The notes beneath the pieces are model-generated. The model was given only the letters and a program-made list of their open reading frames with translations. It was not told where the DNA came from and did no database searches. The position numbers were made by a program, and so were the translations under genes. Positions 29,698 to 37,837 of a stretch of DNA of 64,000 nt are shown in pieces; position 1 is the stretch's first letter; each line of letters begins with the position of its first letter. Origin of the DNA: Paracoccaceae bacterium (GTDB lineage: Bacteria; Pseudomonadota; Alphaproteobacteria; Rhodobacterales; Rhodobacteraceae); the NCBI GenBank assembly GCA_024742455.1, contig JANSYL010000013.1, positions 22,865-86,864 on the forward strand, read 5' to 3'.

Positions 29698-30538
29698 TGA
29701 CCCCTCCTTCGATGTCGATCCAGAACGGCAGGTCGACATACCAGAACCACCAGTCGGCCCATGCGTCGAACCAGACGGTGCCTGAGATTACGATACAGAC
29801 CGCCGACCAGAAGCCGGCATTCAGCGCCAGAAGCAGACCCAGACGGTGGATGCCGAGGGGCCCGATCGAGTAGCCGATGAAATCCCGGAAGAAGGTGTCT
29901 TCATGTTCCGGGGTGCGCATTTTTTCGCCCTTCTCCGGGTTCGCCGCCGACAGGATGAGCGAGCCATGCAGCGCCAGAGCCAGTGTCGTGGTGAAGAAGA
30001 AGGTGATGGCGATCATATGCGCCGGGTTGTAGTGGAAGTTGCCATAGGCGTAGCCCACGTTGTTCACCCAATCGAGGTGCGACCAGATCCCGTAGGGAAA
30101 GCCGTGACCCCAGGCGCCCATCAGCACGGGGCGGATGACGACGAGGGTCGTATAGGCGAAGATCGCGACGCCGAAGGCGAAGGGCACGTGATAGCCCATC
30201 CCCAGTTTGCGGCAGATCTCCACCTCGCGCAGCGCCCAGGAAATGAACGCGCCATGCGCACAGATCGTGATCAACTGCCAAAGGCCGCCTTCATTGAGCG
30301 GCGCGACCCCGAGGCCGACCGACAGTTCAGGCGGCTCGATCGAGATCAGCCAGGGGTTCCAGGTGTCGCCGATGGCGGCCCCGTAGAAGATCAGGACCGT
30401 GCCGAGCAGCGCGAAGAACGCCGTCGTGACCCCGAAGAAGCCGACGTAGAACGGTCCGAACCAGAAATCGAACAGGTCGCCGCCGACAAGCGTCCCCCCC
30501 GGGACGCGATACTTCCTTTCGAAGGACAGCAAAGCCAT
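29690..30538 (-). CDS. pufL: Photosynthetic reaction centre L subunit
   Basis: A 282-residue L subunit with five membrane helices. Ligands are seen in IWSHLDWV (accessory bacteriochlorophyll), [12 protein letters not shown] (special pair His and iron His) and [10 protein letters not shown] (iron His). Sequence is close to Rhodobacter PufL through the C-terminus. The protein holds half of the special pair and the QB site. The start is preceded by GGAAAGGAATG. Upstream, where pufBA would be expected, there are only 164 bases with two GC-rich hairpins before pufQ. Confidence 0.97.
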   Translation of the reverse strand: MALLSFERKYRVPGGTLVGGDLFDFWFGPFYVGFFGVTTAFFALLGTVLIFYGAAIGDTWNPWLISIEPPELSVGLGVAPLNEGGLWQLITICAHGAFISWALREVEICRKLGMGYHVPFAFGVAIFAYTTLVVIRPVLMGAWGHGFPYGIWSHLDWVNNVGYAYGNFHYNPAHMIAITFFFTTTLALALHGSLILSAANPEKGEKMRTPEHEDTFFRDFIGYSIGPLGIHRLGLLLALNAGFWSAVCIVISGTVWFDAWADWWFWYVDLPFWIDIEGGVNG

Positions 30539-30619
30539 CTTTCATTCCTTTCCTTGAACAAGTGACGGCAAACGGACGTCGCCGAACGGGTGACCGGCGA
30601 TCCGGCCGGTAACGGGGGA

Positions 30620-30685
30620 CGCCGCGCAAGCGCGGCGGGGGGCGGGCGCGGAACCCGCCAAGCGCGAAACGCCCCGGGCGGGGCG
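30620..30685 (-). other. Two GC-rich hairpins between pufQ and pufL
   Basis: Hairpin one (30620-30637) is an eight-base-pair perfect stem CGCCGCGC / GCGCGGCG with a two-base loop. Hairpin two (30670-30685) is a six-base-pair perfect stem CGCCCC / GGGGCG with a four-base loop. In Rhodobacter, stable hairpins in the pufA-pufL gap protect the upstream pufBA message; here they remain although no pufBA genes precede them. Confidence 0.8.
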
Positions 30686-30702
30686 GTATCGTGCCAAAGC
30701 TG

Positions 30703-30942
30703 TCATGCCGAAAAGATCATCGGGGTGATGATGCGCGCCTGGCTCCAGGCGCGGGCGACCGGCCCCTTGACGTCAAGGCGGCGCTGGCGCGCGGCCTGCA
30801 GCGTCCAGGTCAGCACCGCGAGCGGCAGGGCGGCCAGGAAGATGATGGCGAAATACACGGTGAATTCGGTCTTCGCGCTGCGCCTGCGCGCGGCCACATG
30901 GTCTGAGGCTGCATGCCCCGCATCGCTTGTCAGATCAGCCAT
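30703..30942 (-). CDS. pufQ: PufQ, bacteriochlorophyll-related puf operon protein
   Basis: A 79-residue protein with one transmembrane helix (VYFAIIFLAALPLAVLTW, about 28-45) followed by a basic QAARQRR segment and ARAWSQARIITPMIFSA at the C-terminus, the conserved PufQ ending. PufQ is the first gene of Rhodobacter-type puf operons and is needed for normal bacteriochlorophyll formation or delivery. AAGGAG precedes the chosen ATG; a GTG two codons upstream is possible. Its promoter carries two PpsR-type palindromes. Confidence 0.9.
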   Translation of the reverse strand: MADLTSDAGHAASDHVAARRRSAKTEFTVYFAIIFLAALPLAVLTWTLQAARQRRLDVKGPVARAWSQARIITPMIFSA

Positions 30943-31044
30943 CCCCACTCTCCTTCGTGCTGCGCCTTTTCTCGGCGATGCCGGGGGTTGCGGGGTCCTG
31001 AACAGCGTGCGTGTCAGGAATCAGACCCGATCCTGCGGCATAGT

Positions 31045-31062
31045 GTCATGATAACCTGACAC
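31045..31062 (-). promoter_or_regulatory. PpsR/CrtJ-type operator, proximal
   Basis: TGT-N12-ACA palindrome; the full dyad is GTGTCA-N8-TGACAC (31044-31063), an excellent match to the PpsR/CrtJ consensus TGTC-N10-GACA. It overlaps the -10 element of the pufQ promoter, so binding would block RNA polymerase in oxygen or light. Confidence 0.88.
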
Positions 31063-31076
31063 CTTTTGATGTCAAT
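31049..31076 (-). promoter_or_regulatory. Sigma-70-type promoter of pufQ
   Basis: On the minus strand a consensus -35 TTGACA (31071-31076) is separated by 16 bases from -10 TATCAT (31049-31054). It lies about 105 bases upstream of the pufQ start. Both elements are covered by PpsR-type palindromes, giving a classic repressor arrangement. Confidence 0.75.
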
Positions 31077-31088
31077 TGATTTAGACAC
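31071..31088 (-). promoter_or_regulatory. PpsR/CrtJ-type operator, distal
   Basis: TGTC-N10-GACA palindrome exactly matching the PpsR/CrtJ pattern. It begins eight bases from the proximal site and covers the -35 element. Tandem sites eight bases apart are the usual cooperative arrangement for this redox/light repressor. Confidence 0.88.
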
Positions 31089-31138
31089 TTTGGCCCCGAG
31101 TTTCTGACACCTCGGGCGACAGGGCCACGCAACGCAGA

Positions 31139-31162
31139 ACGGGCGCCGCAAGCGGCGCCCGT
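31139..31162 (-). terminator. Strong hairpin downstream of puhC
   Basis: An eleven-base-pair perfect stem (ACGGGCGCCGC / GCGGCGCCCGT) with a two-base AA loop, 27 bases after the puhC stop. There is no T tract on the minus strand, so it may attenuate rather than fully terminate; it separates the puhBC unit from the puf promoter. Confidence 0.6.
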
Positions 31163-31188
31163 CGAATGCGTGCCAGGAATGCGCGCGG

Positions 31189-31650
31189 TCAGTCCGGAAG
31201 CAGCACCGCGAATGCGGCGATGTTGTCGGTGCCGAAACTGGTCAGGTCGACCTCTTCCCCGGTGGTGGGGTCATAGACGGACAGCGCACCGCCCGCGCGT
31301 TCGCGCAGATGCAGGGGCGCGGCCATGTCGGCGGCGTGGCGTTCGCGCTCACGCCGCAACACCCGTTCGATCGTGGTGATGAATACAGCCTCGCCCGAGG
31401 CATATTCGATGACCTCGCCAGTCTCGGCGTCGGCGATCCGGGCCGCCCCGGTGATGTCGCCCTCGATATGCAGAAGCCGCTCCTTCACGATCTCGCCCCG
31501 GTCGGGGACCGCTTCGAGCGGCCGGTCGGTGACGCGGGCGTAGGCGACCAGCGCCAGGACGGTGATCAGCAACACAAGGATGCCGCGCATCAGGTTGCGA
31601 GACACCGTGTCGGTGGGGCGGTAGACAAGTCTGTCGTGGGTGTCGGCCAT
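31189..31650 (-). CDS. puhC: Photosynthetic complex assembly protein PuhC
   Basis: A 153-residue protein with one N-terminal transmembrane helix (about 18-38) and a soluble domain. The segments RLLHIEGDITGAARIADAETG and a C-terminal SVYDPTTGEEVDLTSFGTDN region with AAFAVLLP match PuhC, which assists assembly of the RC-LH1 core. It starts three bases downstream of the puhB stop, so the two are co-translated. In usual photosynthesis clusters it follows puhA-puhB and precedes acsF; here it directly precedes the puf promoter. Confidence 0.88.
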   Translation of the reverse strand: MADTHDRLVYRPTDTVSRNLMRGILVLLITVLALVAYARVTDRPLEAVPDRGEIVKERLLHIEGDITGAARIADAETGEVIEYASGEAVFITTIERVLRRERERHAADMAAPLHLRERAGGALSVYDPTTGEEVDLTSFGTDNIAAFAVLLPD

Positions 31651-31653
31651 GGG

Positions 31654-32289
31654 TTACTCCGCTGCGACGGGGGCCGCGATGGCGGCCATATCGGAAGGCG
31701 TGGACGCCGCGCCGACCGCAGCCGCCTCGGCCAGCAGACCGGCCACCTTCTCGGCATCCGGGATCGCGCGCAGCGCGGGTTGCGCCGGGTTCAGGCGCCA
31801 GGGCCGCGCATGGGGCCAGCACACCAGATAGGACAGGCGCGTGCCCGAGGGCTTGAGCGCCAGCGCGATGGTGCCGGTGCCGTCCTTGCGCAGGTCGAGA
31901 TCTGCGCCGGCGATCTGCGTGAAGGGCAGGTTCAGCGTCAGGCTGAGCGCCGCGCCGATCCGCATGACGACCCGGTCGGTGGTGATCGTGTAGACGGTCG
32001 AGCGCGCCTGCCAGAGCGCGACCAGGTAAAGAAGACCACAGACCACAACACCGGCGATGACGAAGGGTACGGCCGCGCTGGCCGCCGCCCATGCCGGCAT
32101 CAGGTCCATCAGGGACCCGGCCCGCCACAGGGCGACGATGGCGAAATAGACCGCGATCCATTTCACGCTCAGCGCATCGCGGGCCAGCGGCCAGGTGGCA
32201 GGACGGCCCTGCCAGAGCACGCGTTCGCCCTCGGGCAGCTTGCCGGGAAGGCCCGGAATTGTCGGCTGGGACGCCGCAGTGTCGGACAT
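31654..32289 (-). CDS. puhB: Photosynthetic complex assembly protein PuhB
   Basis: A 211-residue protein of the PH-domain type seen in PuhB: IPGLPGKLPEGERVLWQGRPATWPLARDA at the N-terminus starts the family core, three hydrophobic helices follow (about 45-65, 75-105), then a PH-like segment (VYTITTDRVVMRIGAALSLT). PuhB promotes assembly of the reaction centre. The ATG at 32289 is preceded by AGGAGG; the frame continues upstream over the promoter region without homology. puhA, its normal upstream partner, is not present here. Confidence 0.9.
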   Translation of the reverse strand: MSDTAASQPTIPGLPGKLPEGERVLWQGRPATWPLARDALSVKWIAVYFAIVALWRAGSLMDLMPAWAAASAAVPFVIAGVVVCGLLYLVALWQARSTVYTITTDRVVMRIGAALSLTLNLPFTQIAGADLDLRKDGTGTIALALKPSGTRLSYLVCWPHARPWRLNPAQPALRAIPDAEKVAGLLAEAAAVGAASTPSDMAAIAAPVAAE

Positions 32290-32352
32290 CGGGTTCCTCC
32301 TAAGGTCATCGGGTCGTTCAGAGCGGGCGCAGGGCCGACTCCCCCACAACCG

Positions 32353-32382
32353 AAGATAGAAAACCACATGCCCGAGTGTCAA
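32353..32382 (-). promoter_or_regulatory. Sigma-70-type promoter of puhBC
   Basis: Minus-strand -35 TTGACA (32377-32382) and -10 TATCTT (32353-32358) with an 18-base spacer, about 65 bases upstream of the puhB start. The -35 element lies inside a PpsR-type palindrome. Confidence 0.6.
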
Positions 32383-32394
32383 TTCTAATTTACA
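32377..32394 (-). promoter_or_regulatory. PpsR/CrtJ-type operator upstream of puhB
   Basis: TGT-N12-ACA with outer bases giving GTGT...ACAC; the inner half-site is TGTC on one side and TACA on the other, so one base off consensus. It overlaps the -35 of the puhB promoter. The divergent ABC transporter gene starts about 140 bases away, so an effect on it cannot be excluded. Confidence 0.75.
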
Positions 32395-32535
32395 CTTTGA
32401 CTGTCCAGTTCCGACGCACCCCGTCACCTGGCAAGACAAAAGGCTTGAATGGTCGGGCGCAGCGGGCACTATGGCGGCAAGGCCCGCAAAGGGTCATTCA
32501 ATCGAAAAATCGATATCCAACAGTGGAGAGAGATG

Positions 32536-34101
32536 ATGAAACGACCCTACGGCCATATGAACGTGCGCCGGCGGACCGTCCTAAAGGGCACAGCCGCCCT
32601 TGGGGCGGCGGCCCTGGTGACCCCCTGGGGCACCCCCCTGCGTGCCCAGCCGACCCAGGGCGGCACCCTGCGTGTCGCCATTTCGACCGGCGGCACCACG
32701 GATTCGCTCGACCCCGGGTCGTGGGATTCGGAATTCATGAATTTCCAGGCCCATACCCGTAACGGATACCTGACCGAGATCGGGGCCGATGGAAGCCTGG
32801 TGCCCGAACTGGCCGAATCCTGGGAAGCCTCGGCCGATGCTTCGGTCTGGACCTTCCGCATCCGTGAAGGCGTGCAGTTTCATTCCGGCCATGTGCTGAC
32901 CGGCGAAGATGTCGTCGCCTCGATCAACCACCACCGTGGTGCCGACAACACCTCGGCCGCGGCCCCCATCGTGGCCGATATCGCCGATATCACCGCCGAT
33001 GGCATGACCGTGACGGTCACGCTGAGCGCGGGCAATGCCGACTTCCCCTTCGTGATGTCGGATTACCACCTGCCGATCCTGCCCGCGCAGGCCGATGGCA
33101 CCATCGACCCGGCCACCACCGATGGCTGCGGGCCCTTCGTGATGAACAATATCGAGTTCGGTGTGCGCGCCGACTACACCCGGCACGACGGATACTGGAA
33201 GCCGGGCCTGCCTTATTTCGACGCGGTCGAGCAGGTGCTGATCTTCGACAACGCGGCGCGTCAGAACGCGCTGATCTCGGGTGAGGTCGACTATATCGAC
33301 AGCGCCGACCTGAACACCGTTCACCTTCTGGAACGCGCGCCGGGCATCAACGTGTTGTCGATCACCGGCACCCAGCATTACGGGTTGCCGATGGACACCC
33401 GTGCCGCGCCCTTCAGCGACGTGAACGTGCGGCAGGCACTGAAATACGCGATCAACCGCGAGCAATTGGTCGACACGATCCTGAACGGGTACGGCTCGGT
33501 CGGCAATGACCACCCGATCGGACCCGGCCAGCGGTATTTCAACGCCGAACTGGAGCAGAAAACCTTCGACCCGGACCGGGTCGCCTTCCACCTGCGCGAG
33601 GCGGGGCTGAGCGAGCTGACTGTCGACCTGAATATCGCCGACGCGGCCTTTGCCGGGGCGGTCGATGCGGCGGTGCTTTATGCCGAAAGCGCGGCGGCGG
33701 CGGGTGTCACCATCAACGTGGTGCGCGAGCCCAATGACGGCTACTGGTCCAATGTCTGGATGCAGAAACCCTTCGTGGGCACCTATTGGGGCGGTCGCCC
33801 GACCGAGGACTGGATGTTCGCCACCGCCTATGCCGAGGGCGTGCCGTGGAACGAAAGCTACTGGTCGAACGAACGCTTCAACGCGTTGCTCGTCTCGGCG
33901 CGTTCCGAACTGGACGAGGACATCCGGCGCGAACAGTATTTCGAGATGCAGGAGATCGTCGCCAACGAAGGCGGCACCATCATCCCGATGTTCGCCGCAT
34001 ATGTCGGTGCCTATTCGGATGCGCTGGCCCATCCCGAACAGGTCGCGTCGAACTGGCGCAATGACGGGCACCGGATCGGCGAACGCTGGTGGTTCGCCTG
34101 A
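32536..34101 (+). CDS. Peptide-type ABC transporter substrate-binding protein (SBP_bac_5)
   Basis: A 521-residue periplasmic binding protein of the DppA/OppA type. A twin-arginine signal (RRRTVLKG followed by an Ala-rich hydrophobic stretch, cleavage near residue 38 at LRAQ) indicates Tat export. The SBP_bac_5 core shows LAESWEASADASVWTFRIR, the DVVASINHHRG region, and FSDVNVRQALKYAINREQLV. It is the first gene of a nine-gene operon ending in carnitine-type catabolic enzymes, so its ligand may be a quaternary ammonium compound rather than a peptide (inference). GGAGAG precedes the two tandem ATG codons; the second was chosen. Confidence 0.9.
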   Translation: MKRPYGHMNVRRRTVLKGTAALGAAALVTPWGTPLRAQPTQGGTLRVAISTGGTTDSLDPGSWDSEFMNFQAHTRNGYLTEIGADGSLVPELAESWEASADASVWTFRIREGVQFHSGHVLTGEDVVASINHHRGADNTSAAAPIVADIADITADGMTVTVTLSAGNADFPFVMSDYHLPILPAQADGTIDPATTDGCGPFVMNNIEFGVRADYTRHDGYWKPGLPYFDAVEQVLIFDNAARQNALISGEVDYIDSADLNTVHLLERAPGINVLSITGTQHYGLPMDTRAAPFSDVNVRQALKYAINREQLVDTILNGYGSVGNDHPIGPGQRYFNAELEQKTFDPDRVAFHLREAGLSELTVDLNIADAAFAGAVDAAVLYAESAAAAGVTINVVREPNDGYWSNVWMQKPFVGTYWGGRPTEDWMFATAYAEGVPWNESYWSNERFNALLVSARSELDEDIRREQYFEMQEIVANEGGTIIPMFAAYVGAYSDALAHPEQVASNWRNDGHRIGERWWFA

Positions 34102-34224
34102 TCTGACCATTCCCCCGGGCGCGCCTTGCGCCCGGGGACTCCCCGACGCCGGGCGCTTGCGTCCGCGTCCCATCACCAAAAACCCCGACCGCGTCAGGGG
34201 ACGGCGCGGCACCGAAGGGAATTC

Positions 34225-35181
34225 ATGTCACATATCTGGACGATGATCGCCAAGCGTTTGGCCCTCGGGGTCGTCACGCTTTTCGTCGTGTCGCTGATCA
34301 TCTTTCTGGGCACGGAACTGCTGCCGGGTGATTTCGCGCAGGAAATCCTTGGCCAGGCGGCGACGCCCGAGACGGTGGCGGCGCTGCGTGAACAGCTGGG
34401 CCTCAACGACCCGATGCATGTGCGCTACGCCAACTGGTTGGGCGACATCCTGCAGGGCGATCTGGGCGAAAGCCTGGCCAACGGACAATCGGTATCCGAC
34501 CTGATCGGCCGCCGGCTGGGCAACACGCTGGCGCTGGCGGGCTACGCGGCGGCGATCGCGGTGCCCCTGTCGCTGATGCTGGGCATCCTGGCCGCGCTGT
34601 TTCGCAATTCGGTCTTCGACCGGGCGGCCAATGCCTCGGCCCTGACCTCGATCTCGTTCCCCGAGTTTTTCGTGGCCTATATCCTGATCTTCTTTCTGGC
34701 GGGCGCGGGCGGGATGTTTCCGTCGATGTCGAATTTCCGCCCCGACGCCGATTTCGCCGATTTCCTCTACCGCGCCTTCCTGCCCGCGCTGACGCTGACG
34801 CTGGTGGTGACCGCCCACATGATGCGGATGACGCGGGCGGCGATCATCAACCTTCTGGCCTCGCCCTATATCGAGATGGCGCGGCTGAAGGGCATGTCGC
34901 CGATGCGGATCATCGTGCGTCATGCCCTGCCCAACGCGCTGGCACCGATCATCAACGTGATCGCGCTGAACCTTGCCTATCTCATCACAGGGGTCGTCGT
35001 GGTCGAGGTGGTGTTCGTCTACCCCGGTCTCGGCCAGCTGATGGTCGACAGCGTGGCCGCCCGCGACATGCCGGTGGTGCAGGGGGTCGCGCTCGTTTTC
35101 GCCGCGGCCTACGTGCTGTTGAACCTGACGGCCGACGTGCTGGCAACGCTCAGCAACCCGCGCCTCGTGCACCGGCGATAG
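34225..35181 (+). CDS. Peptide-type ABC transporter permease (DppB-like)
   Basis: A 318-residue inner-membrane permease, six transmembrane helices. The family N-terminus MIAKRLALGVVTLFVVSLIIF is followed by the periplasmic loop with LLPGDFAQEILGQ and LGLNDPMHVRY, and the EAA loop reads YIEMARLKGMSPMRIIVRHALPNA. Pairs with the DppC-like subunit nine bases downstream. AGGGA precedes the ATG. Confidence 0.92.
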   Translation: MSHIWTMIAKRLALGVVTLFVVSLIIFLGTELLPGDFAQEILGQAATPETVAALREQLGLNDPMHVRYANWLGDILQGDLGESLANGQSVSDLIGRRLGNTLALAGYAAAIAVPLSLMLGILAALFRNSVFDRAANASALTSISFPEFFVAYILIFFLAGAGGMFPSMSNFRPDADFADFLYRAFLPALTLTLVVTAHMMRMTRAAIINLLASPYIEMARLKGMSPMRIIVRHALPNALAPIINVIALNLAYLITGVVVVEVVFVYPGLGQLMVDSVAARDMPVVQGVALVFAAAYVLLNLTADVLATLSNPRLVHRR

Positions 35182-35190
35182 GGGACGGGA

Positions 35191-36114
35191 ATGGGATTTC
35201 TGACCGGGCTTTTCTGGCTTTTCGCCACTATCGCCGCAGCACTTGCCGCAGGCTGGCTATTCCGCGCCGCTGCCATCGCGGCCAGCCCGCAGGGGCTGGC
35301 CCGGGAATTCCGCACCATGCCGCTGACGGCCAGTTTCGGCCTGTTGATGATCCTGATCTACATCCTCGTGGCGATCTTCGCCCCCGCGCTCGCCCCGTTT
35401 TCCGAGACCGAGATCGTGGGCCGGGAATACATGCCCTGGGACGCGGTGCATCTTCTGGGCACCGACAACCTGGGCCGGGATATGCTGTCGCGGCTGATAT
35501 ACGGGGCGCGCAACACGGTGGGCATCGCTTTCGCGACCACCGCGCTGGCCTTCGTGGCGGGGTCAGTCCTTGGGCTTCTGGCGGCGGTTGTGGGGGGCTG
35601 GCTCGATCAGCTGCTCAGCCGCGCGGTGGATGTGCTAATGGCGATCCCCGCGCTGATCTTCGCGCTTTTGCTGCTGACCATCGTGGGCACCTCGATCCTC
35701 AACATGATTCTGGTGATCGCGCTGATCGACAGCACCCGGGTCTACCGGCTGGCGCGCGCGGTGGCGATGAACATCGTCGTCATGGATTATGTCGAGGCGG
35801 CGAAGCTGCGGGGCGAGGGGACCTGGCGCCTGATCACGCGGGAAATCCTGCCCAATGCGATGGCGCCGCTGGTGGCGGAATTCGGGCTCAGGTTCTGTTT
35901 CGTCTTCCTGACCATTTCCGCGCTCAGCTTTCTCGGGCTCGGCATCCAGCCGCCCACCGCTGACTGGGGGTCGATGGTGCGCGACAACGCCACGCTGATT
36001 TCCTTTGGCGACATCACGCCGTTGTTGCCCGCCGGTGCCATCGCGCTGCTGACGGTCAGCGTGAATTTCGTCGTCGATTGGCAGCTGCACCGCGCCAGCG
36101 GGTTGAAGGAGTGA
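35191..36114 (+). CDS. Peptide-type ABC transporter permease (DppC-like)
   Basis: A 307-residue permease with six helices plus an extra N-terminal membrane segment (about 3-24). Conserved elements: LLGTDNLGRDMLSRLIYGARNT, VYRLARAVAMNIVVMDYVEAAKLRGEG in the EAA loop region, and LSFLGLGIQPPTADWGSMV near the C-terminus, all hallmarks of DppC. Second membrane subunit of the importer; followed four bases later by the fused ATPase. Confidence 0.92.
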   Translation: MGFLTGLFWLFATIAAALAAGWLFRAAAIAASPQGLAREFRTMPLTASFGLLMILIYILVAIFAPALAPFSETEIVGREYMPWDAVHLLGTDNLGRDMLSRLIYGARNTVGIAFATTALAFVAGSVLGLLAAVVGGWLDQLLSRAVDVLMAIPALIFALLLLTIVGTSILNMILVIALIDSTRVYRLARAVAMNIVVMDYVEAAKLRGEGTWRLITREILPNAMAPLVAEFGLRFCFVFLTISALSFLGLGIQPPTADWGSMVRDNATLISFGDITPLLPAGAIALLTVSVNFVVDWQLHRASGLKE

Positions 36115-36118
36115 CGGG

Positions 36119-37744
36119 GTGACCGAAACACGCGACGTGCTTCTGACGATGAAGGGCCTCAGGATCGAGGGCCGCGCCGACGAGACCTGGACCGAGATCG
36201 TCAAGGGCATCGACCTGACGCTGCACAAGGGCGAGGTGCTGGGCCTGATCGGCGAATCAGGGGCGGGAAAATCCACCATCGGGCTGGCCGCGATGGGGTT
36301 CGCCCGCGACGGATGCCGGATTTCAGGGGGTGAGATCACCTTTGACGGCATCGACCTGCGCGCCGCCTCCGAGGAAGACCGCCGCCACCTGCGCGGCCAT
36401 CGTATCGCCTATGTCGCGCAATCGGCCGCAGCCAGTTTCAACCCCGCCCACCGCCTGATCGACCAATACGCCGAGGCGCCGGTGCGCCATCAGGTGATGT
36501 CGCGCGCTGAGGCGGAACGGGACGCCGTCGATCTTTACCGCCGGATGCAACTGCCCAACCCCGACGAAATCGGGTTCCGCTATCCCCACCAGGTCTCCGG
36601 CGGGCAGTTGCAGCGCGCGATGACGGCGATGGCCATGGCCTGCCGTCCCGACCTGATCATTTTCGACGAACCCACGACCGCGCTGGATGTCACCACCCAG
36701 ATCGAGGTGCTGGCAGCGATCCGCGATATCGTCGACCAGTTCGACACCGCCGCGATCTACATCACCCATGACCTCGCCGTGGTCGCGCAGATGGCCGACC
36801 GGATCAAGGTTCTGCTGAAAGGCGAAGAGGTGGAGGAGGCGGACACCCGCACCATGCTGACCGCCCCGCGCGAGGCCTATACCAAATCGCTCTGGGCCGT
36901 GCGCAGCTTTGCCCGGCCAGAACAGGCCCCGGTTGGGGGTGGCACCCCGGTCGTGTCGGTCCGCACTGTCACCGCCGCCTACGGGTCGGTCGATGTGCTG
37001 CACGATGTCAGTTTTGACGTCCACGCCCGCCGCACCGTGGCGGTGGTAGGGGAATCCGGGTCGGGCAAATCGACCACGGCGCGGGTCATCACCGGGCTTC
37101 TGCCGCCGCGCCGGGGCGAGATTCTGTTCAACGGCACCGCCCTGCCCCCCGATTATCGCAAGCGCAGCCGCGACCAGTTGCGGCAGGCGCAGATGATCTA
37201 CCAGATGGCCGATACCGCGCTGAACCCGAAACTGCGGATCCGCGACCTGATCGGGCGGCCCGCGCAGATGTATCTGGGTCTGCAGGGCAAGCGGCTGGAC
37301 ACCCGCATCCGCGAGCTTCTTTCGCTGATCGAGCTGGAACCGGACGACTATATCGACCGCCTGCCATCGGAACTGTCGGGCGGGCAGAAACAGCGCATCG
37401 GCATCGCCCGCGCGCTGGCCGCCGAGCCGCAATTCATCATCTGTGACGAGGTGACATCGGCGCTGGACCAGCTGGTGGCCGAGGGCATCCTGAAACTGCT
37501 CGACAAGCTGCAGGGTGAGTTCGACCTGGCCTATATGTTCATCACCCATGACCTGGCGACCGTGCGGGCCATCGCCGACGAGGTGGTGGTGATGAAGGAC
37601 GGCCGCGTCGTCGAACAGGGGCCGAAGACCCAGATGTTCCGCCCGCCCCATGACCCCTATACCGAGCTGTTGCTGTCCTCGGTGCCCGAGATGGACCCGG
37701 ACTGGCTGACCGGTGTTCTGGGCAAACGCCGGGCCTCGGGCTGA
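36119..37744 (+). CDS. Fused double ABC ATPase (DppD-DppF type)
   Basis: A 541-residue protein with two complete nucleotide-binding domains. Domain one: Walker [10 protein letters not shown] (about 44-52), signature [10 protein letters not shown], Walker [13 protein letters not shown]. Domain two: Walker [10 protein letters not shown] (about 308-316), signature [15 protein letters not shown], Walker [13 protein letters not shown]. The usual separate DppD and DppF are thus on one chain, a common arrangement in Rhodobacteraceae. It drives the peptide-type importer encoded just upstream. The start is a GTG four bases after dppC. Confidence 0.92.
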   Translation: MTETRDVLLTMKGLRIEGRADETWTEIVKGIDLTLHKGEVLGLIGESGAGKSTIGLAAMGFARDGCRISGGEITFDGIDLRAASEEDRRHLRGHRIAYVAQSAAASFNPAHRLIDQYAEAPVRHQVMSRAEAERDAVDLYRRMQLPNPDEIGFRYPHQVSGGQLQRAMTAMAMACRPDLIIFDEPTTALDVTTQIEVLAAIRDIVDQFDTAAIYITHDLAVVAQMADRIKVLLKGEEVEEADTRTMLTAPREAYTKSLWAVRSFARPEQAPVGGGTPVVSVRTVTAAYGSVDVLHDVSFDVHARRTVAVVGESGSGKSTTARVITGLLPPRRGEILFNGTALPPDYRKRSRDQLRQAQMIYQMADTALNPKLRIRDLIGRPAQMYLGLQGKRLDTRIRELLSLIELEPDDYIDRLPSELSGGQKQRIGIARALAAEPQFIICDEVTSALDQLVAEGILKLLDKLQGEFDLAYMFITHDLATVRAIADEVVVMKDGRVVEQGPKTQMFRPPHDPYTELLLSSVPEMDPDWLTGVLGKRRASG

Positions 37745-37837
37745 AGCCGTCGCAATTGGATCGGCGGCGCGTCGGTCGCGGGCATTCACCGCGCGGCGGA
37801 CAGGTTATCACCTAAGGCACCAGAGACGGGGGGCGCC

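Noticed and set aside
30539..30702. Possible hidden pufB or pufA in the pufQ-pufL gap
   Set aside because: Only 164 bases, mostly GC-rich hairpins and the pufL ribosome-binding site; no frame contains the hydrophobic helix with pigment-binding His of an LH1 polypeptide.
31067..31080. FNR-like site TTGAT-N4-ATTGA in the puf promoter
   Set aside because: The second half-site differs from ATCAA in two positions and the bases are better explained by the PpsR palindrome.
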